Below, piece by piece: positions 1 to 8,810 of a stretch of 64,000 nt of DNA (position 1 is its first letter; every line of letters starts with the position of its first letter). Source of the DNA: AC-32 sp963716865 (GTDB lineage: Bacteria > Actinomycetota > Thermoleophilia > Gaiellales > Gaiellaceae); NCBI GenBank assembly GCA_963716865.1, contig CAVQUF010000004.1:496001-560000 (forward strand), in the 5' to 3' direction. Made by a program: the position numbers and the translations under genes. The notes beneath the pieces were generated by a model. It was not told the origin of the DNA. It saw nothing but the letters and a program-made list of their open reading frames with translations, and ran no database searches.

Positions 1-596
1 TCGTAGACGGCGTCGACGAGCCCGGCCGACTGGTCGAGGAGCGCGATCTCCTGCGCCGTCTTGATCTTCCGTGCCGAGAGCATGGCCTGAGATCCGTCGG
101 TGACGTGCACCCCGGCGCGCTGCAGCGCCTCGATCGTGACGAGGTCCGCCATGTCGACGCCGAGCGGATCGTTCTGGAGGCCGGACTCGCGCAACTCGTC
201 GGCGATTCGCTCGCCCAGCCGGTCCGGGATCCCGGTCTCGACCGGCATCGCGCCGCGCATCGGCGCCACACCGGCGCGGAAGTTCTCGGGGGGCAGCCAC
301 GGCGCGAACAGCTGGTGGTGGCGGGCGGCTGACCCGAAGTCCCAGAGGATTGGATCGGCGCCGCGCCTGAGCAGTGCGAAACGCGCGTTCTTGTCGCGCG
401 CCCACTCGCCGATGTGCGTGCTCGTGACGTACCTGATGTTGTTCGGGTCGAACAGCAGCAGCGCTCCGAGGTCAGAAGCCTCGAGCGCAGCCTTGGCGCG
501 GTCGAGACGATCCTGACGCAGTCGCGGGAAGTCGATGCGCTGCTCCCAATCCACCGCCCGCGTCGCGTCGGGCGAGCCGACCGACCTGCTTCTCAC
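1..596 (-). CDS. M24-family metallopeptidase/creatinase-type hydrolase, 5' part only (cut by window edge)
   Basis: About 198 N-terminal residues are visible; the gene runs off the left edge. The segment with RLDRAKAAL, LLLFDPNNIRY and later ML(S)ARKIKTAQEI is the creatinase/prolidase N-terminal domain that precedes the pita-bread catalytic domain of M24 enzymes such as Xaa-Pro aminopeptidase. The FDPNNIRY segment is reminiscent of the DddP (DMSP lyase) branch, but the metal-binding half is outside the window, so the substrate cannot be called. The GTG start at 596 overlaps the stop of the upstream dehydrogenase gene as GTGA, which indicates translational coupling and co-transcription. A linked catabolic step is plausible but is inference. 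Confidence 0.82.
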   Translation of the reverse strand, partial: MRSRSVGSPDATRAVDWEQRIDFPRLRQDRLDRAKAALEASDLGALLLFDPNNIRYVTSTHIGEWARDKNARFALLRRGADPILWDFGSAARHHQLFAPWLPPENFRAGVAPMRGAMPVETGIPDRLGERIADELRESGLQNDPLGVDMADLVTIEALQRAGVHVTDGSQAMLSARKIKTAQEIALLDQSAGLVDAVY

Positions 597-1495
597 CGGA
601 CCACCTCCTGGTCGAGGGACGCGTCCCGCAGATGCAGGAAGAGCGCCATGACATCGTCGTCGGCGTACCCGGCTTCGACGGCCGAGTGCACGAGCGTTTT
701 CATCTCCCGCGCCATCGGAAGCTCCACCCCGGCCTGCGCCGCCGCATCGAGCACGAGATCGATGTCCTTCTCCATCAACGCCGTGGTGAACGTCGCGGAG
801 AAGTCGTCGCGCAGGAGCGGCTCTGCCTTGTACTTGACGAACGGCGCGCCTGCGGCCGAGCTCGCCATCACCTCGAGGAGGTCCGCGCGGGAAACGCCCG
901 AAGCCTCGCCGAGCACGAGGGCCTCGGACATCAGCTGCGCGAGGCCGCCGATCATGAGGTTGATCGCGAGCTTCACGATCCGGGCCTGCTCGCCTTCGCC
1001 CACATGGTGAACCGTGGGGCCGATCGCCTTGATGATGGGCTCGACACGATCGAGCGTCTCGCGCGGGCCCGAGACGATGAAGCTCAGGTTCCCCGCGCGG
1101 ACGACCGTCGGGTTCCCGCTGACGGGCGCGCGAAGGTAGTCGACCGACGCGGCTTCGGCGCGCGCGGCGATCCGGGCGGAGACGTCCGGGGAAACGGTGC
1201 TCGTGTCGATCAGAACCGTTCCTGGCCCAGCCGCGTCGATGACCTCCCCCGCCACCGCTTCGAGCGCGTTGTCGTCCGGAAGCGACGTGAAGACGACGTC
1301 CGCCCGCGCCGCGAGATCTGCGGCCGCCGTGGCCACTTCAGCCCCTCGAGACGCGAAGACATCGGCTTTTCCGGGCGTCCGGTTGTACACGACGAGCGGG
1401 AAGCCGGCGTCCAAGACGCGCTCTGCCATCGCCGTGCCCATGTTTCCGAGACCGACCCACCCGACGGCGAGCCGTGGGCCCTGAGACGTGCGCAC
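593..1495 (-). CDS. NAD(P)-dependent 3-hydroxyisobutyrate dehydrogenase family protein
   Basis: A 300-residue beta-hydroxyacid dehydrogenase. It has the N-terminal dinucleotide-binding motif GLGNMG (about residues 16-21), the family substrate motif around APVSGNP and the catalytic lysine in VKLAINL. The C-terminal helical domain contains the usual MEKDIDL segment. Family members oxidise 3-hydroxy acids (3-hydroxyisobutyrate, tartronate semialdehyde and related) with NAD(P); the exact substrate cannot be read from sequence. The GTG start follows a CATACT box by 5 nt. The stop overlaps the start of the M24-family gene, so the two form an operon. Confidence 0.9.
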   Translation of the reverse strand: MRTSQGPRLAVGWVGLGNMGTAMAERVLDAGFPLVVYNRTPGKADVFASRGAEVATAAADLAARADVVFTSLPDDNALEAVAGEVIDAAGPGTVLIDTSTVSPDVSARIAARAEAASVDYLRAPVSGNPTVVRAGNLSFIVSGPRETLDRVEPIIKAIGPTVHHVGEGEQARIVKLAINLMIGGLAQLMSEALVLGEASGVSRADLLEVMASSAAGAPFVKYKAEPLLRDDFSATFTTALMEKDIDLVLDAAAQAGVELPMAREMKTLVHSAVEAGYADDDVMALFLHLRDASLDQEVVR

Positions 1496-1603
1496 TGTCC
1501 AGTATGAATAAACGACCCGGGACGGCAGGTCAAGCGTCCTCGGCGCCTGTACAGCGCTACCGGACGCGCGCTAGGTCGCGCCGGGCTGTTTTCGACGAAC
1601 CCA

Positions 1604-1609
1604 TAGAGT
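1604..1609 (+). promoter_or_regulatory. -10 box TAGAGT, leaderless promoter of MFS gene
   Basis: TAGAGT lies 6 nt before the ATG at 1616 with no purine-rich ribosome site between. Transcription would begin at or next to the start codon. It belongs to a pattern repeated across the window. Confidence 0.5.
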
Positions 1610-1615
1610 CGCGCA

Positions 1616-3211
1616 ATGCGCAAGTGGCTGCCCCTCGTGATCCTGGCTTCGGCCCAGTTCATCATGGTGCTCGACTCGAGCGTGATGAACGTCTCGATCT
1701 CGCAGATCGTCGAAGACCTGAACACGACGGTCACCGGCGTGCAGAGCGCCATCACGCTCTACACCCTCGTGATGGCGGCGTTCATGCTCGTCGGCGCCAA
1801 GCTCGGCGACATCCTGGGCCGTGACCGGGCCTTCGGCCTCGGCCTGGCCGTGTACGGGCTCGGCTCGCTGATCACGTCGCTCAGCCCGAACCTCACGGTG
1901 CTGCTGATCGGCTGGTCGTGTGTCGAGGGGCTCGGCGCGGTGCTCGTGATCCCGGCGATTGCCGCGCTGACCGCCGCGAACTACGAGGGCAAGGCGCGCG
2001 CGTTCGCCTACAGCATGATCGGCGGCGCAGCCGGCGCGGCGATCGCGGCCGGCCCGCTGATCGGCGGCTACGTGACGACGACGTGGACCTGGCGGTACGT
2101 CTTCGTCGGCGAGGTCGTGGTGGTGATCGCGGTGCTCATCGTCCACCGGCGGATGAAGCGCGCGCCCAAGCCCGAGCACCCGCCGAAGCTGGACTACGGC
2201 GGCGCGACGCTCTCGGCGGCCGCGCTCGGCCTGATCGTGTTCGGGATCCTGAAGAGCAGCACGTGGGGCTGGATCAGGCCGATCGCCGCGCCGACGATCG
2301 ACGGTCACGAGATCACCCCGCTCGGGTTCTCCCTGGTGCCGTTCCTGATCGTCGGCGGCTTCGTCGTCCTCGGCTGCTTCCTGCTGTGGGAGGAGCACCG
2401 CGAGCGGCTCGGCAGGAGCACGCTCCTCAACCGCGCGCTGATCAAGATCGAGACGCTGCGCGCCGGGCTCTCCTCGCTGTGCGCACAGCAGCTGATCGTG
2501 ATGGGCACGTTCTTCGTGCTGCCGGTGTACCTCCAGGTCGTGCTCGGCTTCGACGCGTTCGAGACGGGGAAGCGGCTCTTCCCGATGTCGATCTCGATGC
2601 TGGCCGCTGCGCTCACCGGGCCGAAGGTGGCCGTGCGGTTCGGGCCGCGGGCCGTCGTCCAGGTCGGCCTCGGGGCGATGGCGATCGCCGCGCTCGTGCT
2701 CGTCGGGACGATCGACGTGACCTTGAACGGCACGGCCTTCGCGGTGTCACTCGTCTTCTTCGGGATCGGCGCCGGGCTCCTCATGTCGCAGCTCGGCAAC
2801 GTGATCATGTCCTCGGCCCCGCCGGAGGAGACGAACGAGGCCGGGGGACTGCAGGGGACTGCGCAGAACCTCGGCGCGTCCCTCGGCACCGCGCTGATCG
2901 GCTCCGTGCTCCTGCTCGGGCTGCTGAACGGGTTCAACTCGCGGATCCAGGAGAACCCGGCGGTGCCCTCCGATGTGAAGACGCAGATCGCGGCCGCCAC
3001 CGAGGACGGCATTCCCATCGTCACGACCGAGCAGGCGCACCAGACGCTGCTCGACGCCGGGCTGAAGCCGGCCGAGGCGGACGCGGTCACGGCCGACTAC
3101 GGCAACGCGCAGCTTGACGCGTTGAAGACGTCGATGCTCGCGGTCGCGCTCCTCGCGGTGCTCTCGTTCTGGTTCACGCGGCGGTTGCCGGGAAAGCCCA
3201 AAGCCGTCTAG
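1616..3211 (+). CDS. MFS drug/solute exporter, DHA2 (EmrB/QacA-like) family
   Basis: A 531-residue multi-spanning membrane protein of the length usual for 14-helix DHA2 exporters. The first helix carries the D-S-S-V-MNVS motif typical of DHA2 (motif D1). The loop GAKLGDILGRDR is MFS motif A, and the glycine-rich GGAAGAAIAAGPLIGGY helix is antiporter motif C. A large soluble loop near residues 440-490 precedes the last helix. Such proteins expel hydrophobic cations, antibiotics or metabolites by proton antiport; the substrate is unknown. The gene is monocistronic, divergent from the dehydrogenase operon, and preceded by a -10 box 6 nt from the ATG. Confidence 0.9.
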   Translation: MRKWLPLVILASAQFIMVLDSSVMNVSISQIVEDLNTTVTGVQSAITLYTLVMAAFMLVGAKLGDILGRDRAFGLGLAVYGLGSLITSLSPNLTVLLIGWSCVEGLGAVLVIPAIAALTAANYEGKARAFAYSMIGGAAGAAIAAGPLIGGYVTTTWTWRYVFVGEVVVVIAVLIVHRRMKRAPKPEHPPKLDYGGATLSAAALGLIVFGILKSSTWGWIRPIAAPTIDGHEITPLGFSLVPFLIVGGFVVLGCFLLWEEHRERLGRSTLLNRALIKIETLRAGLSSLCAQQLIVMGTFFVLPVYLQVVLGFDAFETGKRLFPMSISMLAAALTGPKVAVRFGPRAVVQVGLGAMAIAALVLVGTIDVTLNGTAFAVSLVFFGIGAGLLMSQLGNVIMSSAPPEETNEAGGLQGTAQNLGASLGTALIGSVLLLGLLNGFNSRIQENPAVPSDVKTQIAAATEDGIPIVTTEQAHQTLLDAGLKPAEADAVTADYGNAQLDALKTSMLAVALLAVLSFWFTRRLPGKPKAV

Positions 3212-3297
3212 TACGCGGGCGGCAACGTGAGCAGAACGAGCTGCGACCCCGAAGGGCCGCCACTCGATGGTTCGGCTGAGTTTTCGCGGTGGCTATC

Positions 3298-3693
3298 TCA
3301 GGCGGAGCCGAGCGCCTTCGCCTTGATCTGGTCGAACTCGGCCTGCGAGATCGCGCCGCTGTCGAGGAGCCCCTTGGCCCTCTCGATCTCGGCCGCCGGC
3401 CCGCCGCTGCCCGCCACGTCCTGGATGTAGGCGTCCGTCTGCGCCTGCGCCGCCTGCACCTGCTGCTGGGTTCGCTCGGCCATGCCGTCGTGCTCGACGA
3501 GCAGGTAGATGAAGACGCCGAGGAAGGGCAGGATGATCACGAAGATGCACCACAGGACTTTCGCCCCACCGCCGATGTCTCGCCGGCGGAAGAGGTCGGA
3601 GAAAACGGTGATCAGGAGCCAGAACCAGATGATCCACGCGAAGATGATCAGCAGCTCCCACAAGACCTGTCCAAACGTCCAATCAGCTAGCAC
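3298..3693 (-). CDS. PLDc_N-type membrane protein with C-terminal SHOCT domain
   Basis: A 131-residue protein. Two transmembrane helices (about residues 8-30 and 45-66) with the RRRDIGGG loop between them match the phospholipase-D-nuclease N-terminal membrane domain. A short linker leads to a C-terminal SHOCT motif (LLDSGAISQAEFDQIKAKAL), a small helical module often found at the ends of actinobacterial proteins. The start is placed at GTG 3693 because GGAGC lies 7 nt upstream; the frame stays open 17 codons further. Function is unknown; the family is regarded as membrane-associated. Confidence 0.8.
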   Translation of the reverse strand: MLADWTFGQVLWELLIIFAWIIWFWLLITVFSDLFRRRDIGGGAKVLWCIFVIILPFLGVFIYLLVEHDGMAERTQQQVQAAQAQTDAYIQDVAGSGGPAAEIERAKGLLDSGAISQAEFDQIKAKALGSA

Positions 3694-3783
3694 TGGGCAC
3701 GCTCCTTCGTCGTTGTCCGAGATCGAGAATCGCGACTCTAACACCGCGTTTCACGCCGCATGAGCCCTTATTCAGGTTCCCCT

Positions 3784-3794
3784 TTCCGGGGGAT
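3784..3794. promoter_or_regulatory. 11-mer TTCCGGGGGAT shared by the two HD-GYP upstream regions
   Basis: The identical 11-mer occurs here, 35 nt before the ATG of the first HD-GYP gene, and again at 61971-61981 ahead of the second. It could be a shared operator or promoter element; only the match itself is seen. Confidence 0.3.
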
Positions 3795-3829
3795 CCTCGG
3801 CGGCGCCGAATCGCGAGAGACTGTGGCGA

Positions 3830-6559
3830 ATGCGGCACCTGTTCGCGGCTGCAGACCCTGACCGGGAACTGGACGCCTACGCCGGCGCGCCGGACGCCCC
3901 CCGGTCCGAGGCGCTCGTCCAGTCGTACCGCCAGCTGGCGGACGTCTTCCACGACATCCTCTCGGAGCACAGCCTCGACAACCTGCTCGAGCGGATCGCG
4001 GACACGCTCGCCGAGCTGATCCCCCACGACACGCTCTCGATCTACCAGGCCGACGAGTCGCAGACGGTGCTGATTCCTGTCCTCGCGCGTGACACCTGGG
4101 CGAGCGAGATCATGGACAGCCGCTCGAACTTCGGCGAGGGCATCACCGGCTGGGCCGCCCTCCACCGCGAGCCGGTGCGCACGAACCAGGCGCACCTCGA
4201 CCCGCGCACGAAGACGGTGCCGGGGACTCCGCCGGACGAGGCGGAGGCGCTGATCACCGTGCCGCTGATCGCGCGCGACGTCGTCAAGGGCGTGCTCAAC
4301 ATCTACCGCCTCGGCGAGGACGCGGAGTTCACCGACGACGAGTTCGAGCTCGCGACCCGCTTCGCCGACGCGGCCGCGCTGGCGCTCGACAACGCGCAGA
4401 TCCGCGCGCGGCTCGAGTACCAGGCGCAGACGGACTCGCTCACAGGCCTCTTCAACCACCGCTACTTCCACGACCGCCTGCGCTCGGAGCTGACGCGCGC
4501 GAGCAGGACCCGCGACTCGGTCGCGGTGCTGATGCTCGACATCGACGACTTCAAGCGCGTCAACGACGTCTACGGCCACGGCGCCGGCGACCAGGTGCTG
4601 AGAGAGCTCGCCGATCTCCTGCGCGGGGGCCTCAGAGGGTCGGACGTCGTCTGCCGGCTGGGCGGCGAGGAGTTCGGCGTGATCATGTCCTCCTGCGACG
4701 CGGGCGACGCGCTCAACCTCGCCCGGCGCCTGACGGACGCGCTCGCGGAGGTCGAGTTCGGCGCTGCGGGCAAGATCACGATCTCGGTCGGGATCTCGCA
4801 GGGCCCGCAGCACGCGATGAACCCACGCGAGCTGGTGGCGTGCGCCGAGGCCGCGATGATGACCTCGAAGGCCCGCGGCAAGAACCGGATCGTCCTCTTC
4901 GACGAGGAGACGAACGAGCGCCCCGAGGGAGTGTCGGTCAGCGGCCGCGACGTTCGCTCGATCGCCCACCTGAAGATGCTCCAGGGCCTCGCCGGCAAGC
5001 TCAACCGGCTCAACGACGTGCGCCAGATCGGCGAGGTGATCGCCGACGAGCTCCGGCTCCTGATCGACTACCACAACTGCCGCGTGATGGTGATCGAGGG
5101 CGACGAGATCGTGCCGATCGCGTTCCGAGGCGAGCTCGTCTCGCGTGACGGCGAGGTGGTCGCCTTCCCGCGCAGCAAGCTCGGCGAGGGCATCACGGGC
5201 CGCGCGGCGGCGACCGGCGAGCCACAGCTCGTGGCCAACACGCTCGAGTGCGACTTCGCAGTGATCATCCCGGGAACGCACGCGATCGAGGAGTCGCTGA
5301 TCGCGGTGCCGCTTCGCTACGGCACGCGCGTGATCGGCGTGGTCGTGATCTCGAAGCTCGGCGTGGACCAGTTCGACGAGGACGACGTCCGCCTGCTCGA
5401 AGTGCTCGGCGGGCACACGTCGGTCGCGCTCGAGAACGCGCGCCTCTACGAGGCCCAGCGGCGCGAGGCCGACCACCTCAAGGCGCTGCTCGAGTTCACG
5501 GGCGCGGTCTCCGAGGCGGCCACGCCGGAGGAGATCGGCCAGGAGACGGTCCGCGCGGCCTCGCGCCTGCTCGCGAAGCGTTGCGCGCTCTGGCGCCCGG
5601 ACAAGAACGGCGAGTTCCGGATCAGCGCCCATTCGGATTACGACCAGACGAGCGAGCTTCGCGCGATGCTCGAGGTCGCGCTCGAAGGCGACGCCGTCCG
5701 CAAGGTGATCGGCAAGCGAACCGTGCCTTTCCTGCTCAGCGCCGACGAAGCCGAGCGCGCGATCCCGCCTCCCGCCGACCTCCGCTGGCCGGACGTCGCG
5801 GTGGCGCCGCTGTGGAGCGAAGGCGTGGTGCACGGGTTCATCGCGGTGCGCAACCCCCTGGCCGGCGAGCACCCGAGCGAGGAGATCCTGCGCCTGCTCG
5901 GCGGCATCTCGTACCAGGCCTCCGTCGCGCTCGAGCGGGCGCTCAGCTTCGAGAACCTCGAGGACACGTTCGTCTCGACGGTCGAGGCGCTGGCGAACGC
6001 GCTCGAGGCCAACGACGAGTACACCTCTTCGCACACGCGCTGGATCACGGACATGGCGCTCAAGGTCGGCGGCGAGCTCGGCTTCGACGCCAACGCGCTC
6101 AAGCGGCTCGAGCTCGGGGCCCTCTTCCACGACATCGGCAAGATCGGCGTCCCGACGAGCATCCTGCTCAAGCCGGGGCCGCTCTCGCCGGAGGAGCGCA
6201 AGATCATCGAGACGCACCCCGAGCTCGGCGAGCGGATCCTCGAGCCGATCGACCGGCTGGCCGAGGTGCGGACAATCGTGCGTGGCTGCCACGAGCGCTG
6301 GGACGGGCTCGGCTACCCGGACGGAAAATCCGGCGAGGAGATCCCGATCGAGTCGCGGATCATCTTCGTCTGCGACGCGTTCCACGCGATGACCACCGAC
6401 CGCCCGTACCGGAAGCGGCTAGCGATCGACGAGGCCTGCAGACGCCTGCGCGAGGCGGCGGGAACCCAGTTCGATCCGGCGGTCGTCGACGTCTTCCTCG
6501 CTCTTCCGTGGGAAGCGCCTCTGGCCGGCGAGACCGCCGACGAGCGGCTTGCCTCCTAG
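3830..6559 (+). CDS. GAF-GGDEF-GAF-GAF-HD-GYP cyclic-di-GMP turnover protein
   Basis: A soluble 909-residue signalling protein. A GAF domain (about 20-200) is followed by a GGDEF diguanylate cyclase (about 205-365) with active-site GGEEF. An RGSD inhibitory site lies exactly five residues upstream, so product inhibition is expected. Two more GAF-type domains (about 385-560 and 570-705) precede an HD-GYP phosphodiesterase (about 715-895) with HDIGKIGVP and HERWDGLGYP. The usual HHE metal-ligand pair reads CHE here, so one ligand is replaced by cysteine and phosphodiesterase activity is uncertain. The protein could both make and degrade cyclic-di-GMP under control of ligands bound by the GAF domains. 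No membrane segment is visible. Confidence 0.93.
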   Translation: MRHLFAAADPDRELDAYAGAPDAPRSEALVQSYRQLADVFHDILSEHSLDNLLERIADTLAELIPHDTLSIYQADESQTVLIPVLARDTWASEIMDSRSNFGEGITGWAALHREPVRTNQAHLDPRTKTVPGTPPDEAEALITVPLIARDVVKGVLNIYRLGEDAEFTDDEFELATRFADAAALALDNAQIRARLEYQAQTDSLTGLFNHRYFHDRLRSELTRASRTRDSVAVLMLDIDDFKRVNDVYGHGAGDQVLRELADLLRGGLRGSDVVCRLGGEEFGVIMSSCDAGDALNLARRLTDALAEVEFGAAGKITISVGISQGPQHAMNPRELVACAEAAMMTSKARGKNRIVLFDEETNERPEGVSVSGRDVRSIAHLKMLQGLAGKLNRLNDVRQIGEVIADELRLLIDYHNCRVMVIEGDEIVPIAFRGELVSRDGEVVAFPRSKLGEGITGRAAATGEPQLVANTLECDFAVIIPGTHAIEESLIAVPLRYGTRVIGVVVISKLGVDQFDEDDVRLLEVLGGHTSVALENARLYEAQRREADHLKALLEFTGAVSEAATPEEIGQETVRAASRLLAKRCALWRPDKNGEFRISAHSDYDQTSELRAMLEVALEGDAVRKVIGKRTVPFLLSADEAERAIPPPADLRWPDVAVAPLWSEGVVHGFIAVRNPLAGEHPSEEILRLLGGISYQASVALERALSFENLEDTFVSTVEALANALEANDEYTSSHTRWITDMALKVGGELGFDANALKRLELGALFHDIGKIGVPTSILLKPGPLSPEERKIIETHPELGERILEPIDRLAEVRTIVRGCHERWDGLGYPDGKSGEEIPIESRIIFVCDAFHAMTTDRPYRKRLAIDEACRRLREAAGTQFDPAVVDVFLALPWEAPLAGETADERLAS

Positions 6560-6666
6560 CGCCTAGCCACGCGTATCCCCCAAAATCGGGTCTTGGCGCC
6601 TTCAGGATGGCGTCCGCGCATCCGATGTACTCTGTTGTGCGGCGGCGTCGAGCAGAAGTGTTTTCC

Positions 6667-7638
6667 ATGCGTAATCGGTTGCTGGTCTTCGTGTGCGCCG
6701 GGGTTTGCGCGCTGGGCCTTGCAGGCCCCGCGGCCGCGTCGCAGCTGATCGCGCGCAACGCTTCCAACATCCACCTCGCGGTCAACTCGCACGGCACGGC
6801 GCTGATCACCTACGGCGCCTACGGCCGCGTTACCCACCTGCTTGCCTCGGGTGCCGTCAACGCCCGCTTCCGGCCGACGACGAAGGGGCTCCCGCAGGTC
6901 AAGTTCAAGCTCGACTACTCGGGCGGCTGGAAGCACCACAGGCTGATCTGGAAGCACTTCAAGAACACGTGCCAGCCGTACGACGGCCCGGCGCTCGCGT
7001 GGTTCGTGATGGGCTGCAAGGCCTCGAACGGCTCGTACTGGGCGCTGCAGAGCTGGCAGACGGCGCTGCCCGACCTCGGGTTCATGCCCTGGCTTCCGCA
7101 GCAGAAGACGTGGTGGCTGCACCTCTCGCACTGGAGTGGGCCGACCGCCGTCCTCGACGTGTACCAGGACTGGGTCTACAGCCGCCGCTTCAGGGAGATC
7201 TTCGGACAGCTCACGTACAAGGGCGTCGGCGTGCGGGGGTACGGGACGACCCGGTACGGGAATCCGACCGACGGCTACGGCAGGCTCGTCTACCTCGACA
7301 CGCACAACTCGAAGTACGGGGCGGGCTGGAAGCGGGAGAACTCGTTCGTCGCGAGCGGGCCGCCCGGGCTGTTCTGCTACGGCTTCTTCAAGCACGACCC
7401 GTTGATCAACGGGTACGCGCATCCGCGGGGAACCACGCACAGGAAGCGAGGGCCGGGGATCGGCGACCTGTACCGCCTGACCGCCGGCGGGCCGGGCGTC
7501 ACGCCCGACGTCATGTGGCAGGACGCCGCGCTGGGCCCCTACAACTCGAGCGACGGGAACAACGTGACGCTCGAGGCGCAGATGAACGTCAAGCTGGACC
7601 AGATCCGGGCCGGCTGGCACAAGTGCCTCCATCACTGA
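6667..7638 (+). CDS. Secreted protein of unknown function
   Basis: 323 residues. The ATG at 6667 gives a clear signal peptide (hydrophobic core VFVCAGVCALGLA, cleavage near AAA-SQ). The mature protein is rich in Trp, Tyr and Gly and has several cysteines (NTCQPYDG, VMGCKAS, GLFCYGF, WHKCLHH at the end). That suggests a compact disulfide-bonded extracellular beta-rich fold. I do not recognise the family; similar secreted proteins appear common in Thermoleophilia, but I cannot confirm this. It is preceded by about 100 nt without another gene and stands alone between the cyclic-di-GMP gene and the flavin reductase. Confidence 0.75.
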   Translation: MRNRLLVFVCAGVCALGLAGPAAASQLIARNASNIHLAVNSHGTALITYGAYGRVTHLLASGAVNARFRPTTKGLPQVKFKLDYSGGWKHHRLIWKHFKNTCQPYDGPALAWFVMGCKASNGSYWALQSWQTALPDLGFMPWLPQQKTWWLHLSHWSGPTAVLDVYQDWVYSRRFREIFGQLTYKGVGVRGYGTTRYGNPTDGYGRLVYLDTHNSKYGAGWKRENSFVASGPPGLFCYGFFKHDPLINGYAHPRGTTHRKRGPGIGDLYRLTAGGPGVTPDVMWQDAALGPYNSSDGNNVTLEAQMNVKLDQIRAGWHKCLHH

Positions 7639-7679
7639 GCCTCCGCGCCGCGCGGGCGTGATCCAGACAGGAAGCCCCG

Positions 7680-7685
7680 TATGAT
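7680..7685 (+). promoter_or_regulatory. -10 box TATGAT of flavin reductase gene
   Basis: TATGAT is followed after 7 nt by GTG 7693. The in-frame ATG at 7681 lies inside this box, so the GTG is the more credible start and the transcript is probably leaderless. Confidence 0.55.
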
Positions 7686-7692
7686 CGGGGGC

Positions 7693-8163
7693 GTGGTCGG
7701 CGGGGACGAGTTGCGCGCGGTCATGGCTCGCGTTCCGGCCGGCGTTGCGATCGTCACGGTCGATCTCGAGGGCCAGCGCGCCGGGCTGACGGTCGCCTCG
7801 CTCGTCTCGCTCTCGCTCGAGCCGCCGCTCGTCGGCGCGGCGATCCGCCGCGACGCGGCGCTGAACGAGCTGCTCCGCGAGGCGGGCGGGTTCGCGGTCA
7901 GCGTGCTCGCGGCCGGCCAGGAGGCGCTCGCGCAGCACTTCGCCCGCGGTGTGCCCCCGATCGCGCTCTGGGAGAACGTCGCGCTCCGCGACGCGGACGG
8001 CCCCCCTCAGCTCGAGGGCGCGGTCTGCTGGCTGCGCTGCAGGACAACCGCCGCGCACGAGACCGGTGACCACACGTTCTTCGTCGCCGAGGTCGAGAGC
8101 ATCGAGGCCGGGCCCACCGACCGCCCGCTCGTCTTTCACGGCCAGGGCTACGCGTCCCTGTGA
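7693..8163 (+). CDS. Flavin reductase-like FMN-binding domain protein
   Basis: 156 residues with the split-barrel fold of the flavin reductase family. The start of the domain (RVPAGVAIVTV), the SLVSLSLEPPLVGAAI segment and the FAVSVLAAGQEALAQHF block match the FMN-binding core; HETGDHTFFVAEV is the usual C-terminal motif with the conserved GDH. Members supply reduced flavin to monooxygenases or act as small flavoenzymes. The start was chosen at GTG 7693 because a -10 box occupies the alternative ATG. The stop overlaps the HAD gene start (GTGA), implying translational coupling. Confidence 0.87.
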   Translation: MVGGDELRAVMARVPAGVAIVTVDLEGQRAGLTVASLVSLSLEPPLVGAAIRRDAALNELLREAGGFAVSVLAAGQEALAQHFARGVPPIALWENVALRDADGPPQLEGAVCWLRCRTTAAHETGDHTFFVAEVESIEAGPTDRPLVFHGQGYASL

Positions 8164-8810
8164 TCGACGGCGTCGTCTTCGACCTCGACGGCGTGCTGCT
8201 CGACTCGGAGCAGGTCTGGGACGGCGTGCGCGAGCAGCTCGTCCGCGAGCGCGGCGGCGCCTGGCACGACGAGGCGCAGCGGGACATGATGGGCTTGAGC
8301 TCCGTCGAATGGTCGCGCTACATGCACGATCGGCTCGGCCTGAGCGAGGCGCCCGAGGAGATCTCCTCCGAGGTCGTTCGCCGCCTCGGGCGGCTCTACC
8401 GCGACCAGCTCCCCGAGCTTCCGGGTGCCTGCGAGGCCGTCAAGCGCCTGGCGGGACGCTGGCCGCTCGCGCTGGCCTCCTCGTCGAACCGTGAGCTGAT
8501 CGACCTCGCGCTCGAGCTGCTCGGCGTCTCGGCGCTGTTCGCGGCGACCGTCTCGTCGGAAGAGGTCGCCCGCGGCAAGCCCGCGCCCGACGTGTACCTC
8601 GAAGCGGCGCGACGGCTCGGCGTCGACCCGACCCGCGCGGCCGCGATCGAGGACTCGCGGAACGGCATCCGCTCGGCCGCGCAGGCCGGGATGCGCGTGC
8701 TCGCGATCCCCAACCGCCACTTCCCGCCCGGAGAGGACGCGCTCGCGGAGGCCGACGCCGTGCTCGACTCGCTCGAGGAGCTGACCGTCGAAGCGGTCGA
8801 GCCCCGCTAG
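8160..8810 (+). CDS. HAD-superfamily phosphatase/phosphoglucomutase-like protein
   Basis: A 216-residue HAD hydrolase of the beta-phosphoglucomutase-like group. Motif I is FDLDGVLLDSE (nucleophile and acid-base Asp), motif II is SSSN, motif III uses the lysine in GKPAPDVYLEAARRLG, and motif IV is AIEDSRNGIRSA. The helical cap is inserted after motif I. Substrates are usually small sugar phosphates; none can be assigned here. It starts with GTG overlapping the flavin reductase stop, and it converges on the PASTA-protein gene, whose stop lies at 8807, so the two coding ends overlap by 4 nt. Confidence 0.9.
   Translation: MIDGVVFDLDGVLLDSEQVWDGVREQLVRERGGAWHDEAQRDMMGLSSVEWSRYMHDRLGLSEAPEEISSEVVRRLGRLYRDQLPELPGACEAVKRLAGRWPLALASSSNRELIDLALELLGVSALFAATVSSEEVARGKPAPDVYLEAARRLGVDPTRAAAIEDSRNGIRSAAQAGMRVLAIPNRHFPPGEDALAEADAVLDSLEELTVEAVEPR

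Noticed and set aside
3683..6385. 900-residue open frame antisense to the first GGDEF/HD-GYP gene
   Set aside because: Only a high-G+C shadow with Arg/Asp/Glu/Leu-rich repeats and no domain; the plus strand has clear GAF, GGDEF and HD-GYP motifs.
8148..8806. Extension of the polyproline protein in its own frame through the HAD gene
   Set aside because: The residues after the proline run are Arg/Glu-rich antisense translation of the HAD phosphatase gene; the true C-terminus is the PASTA domain in another frame.
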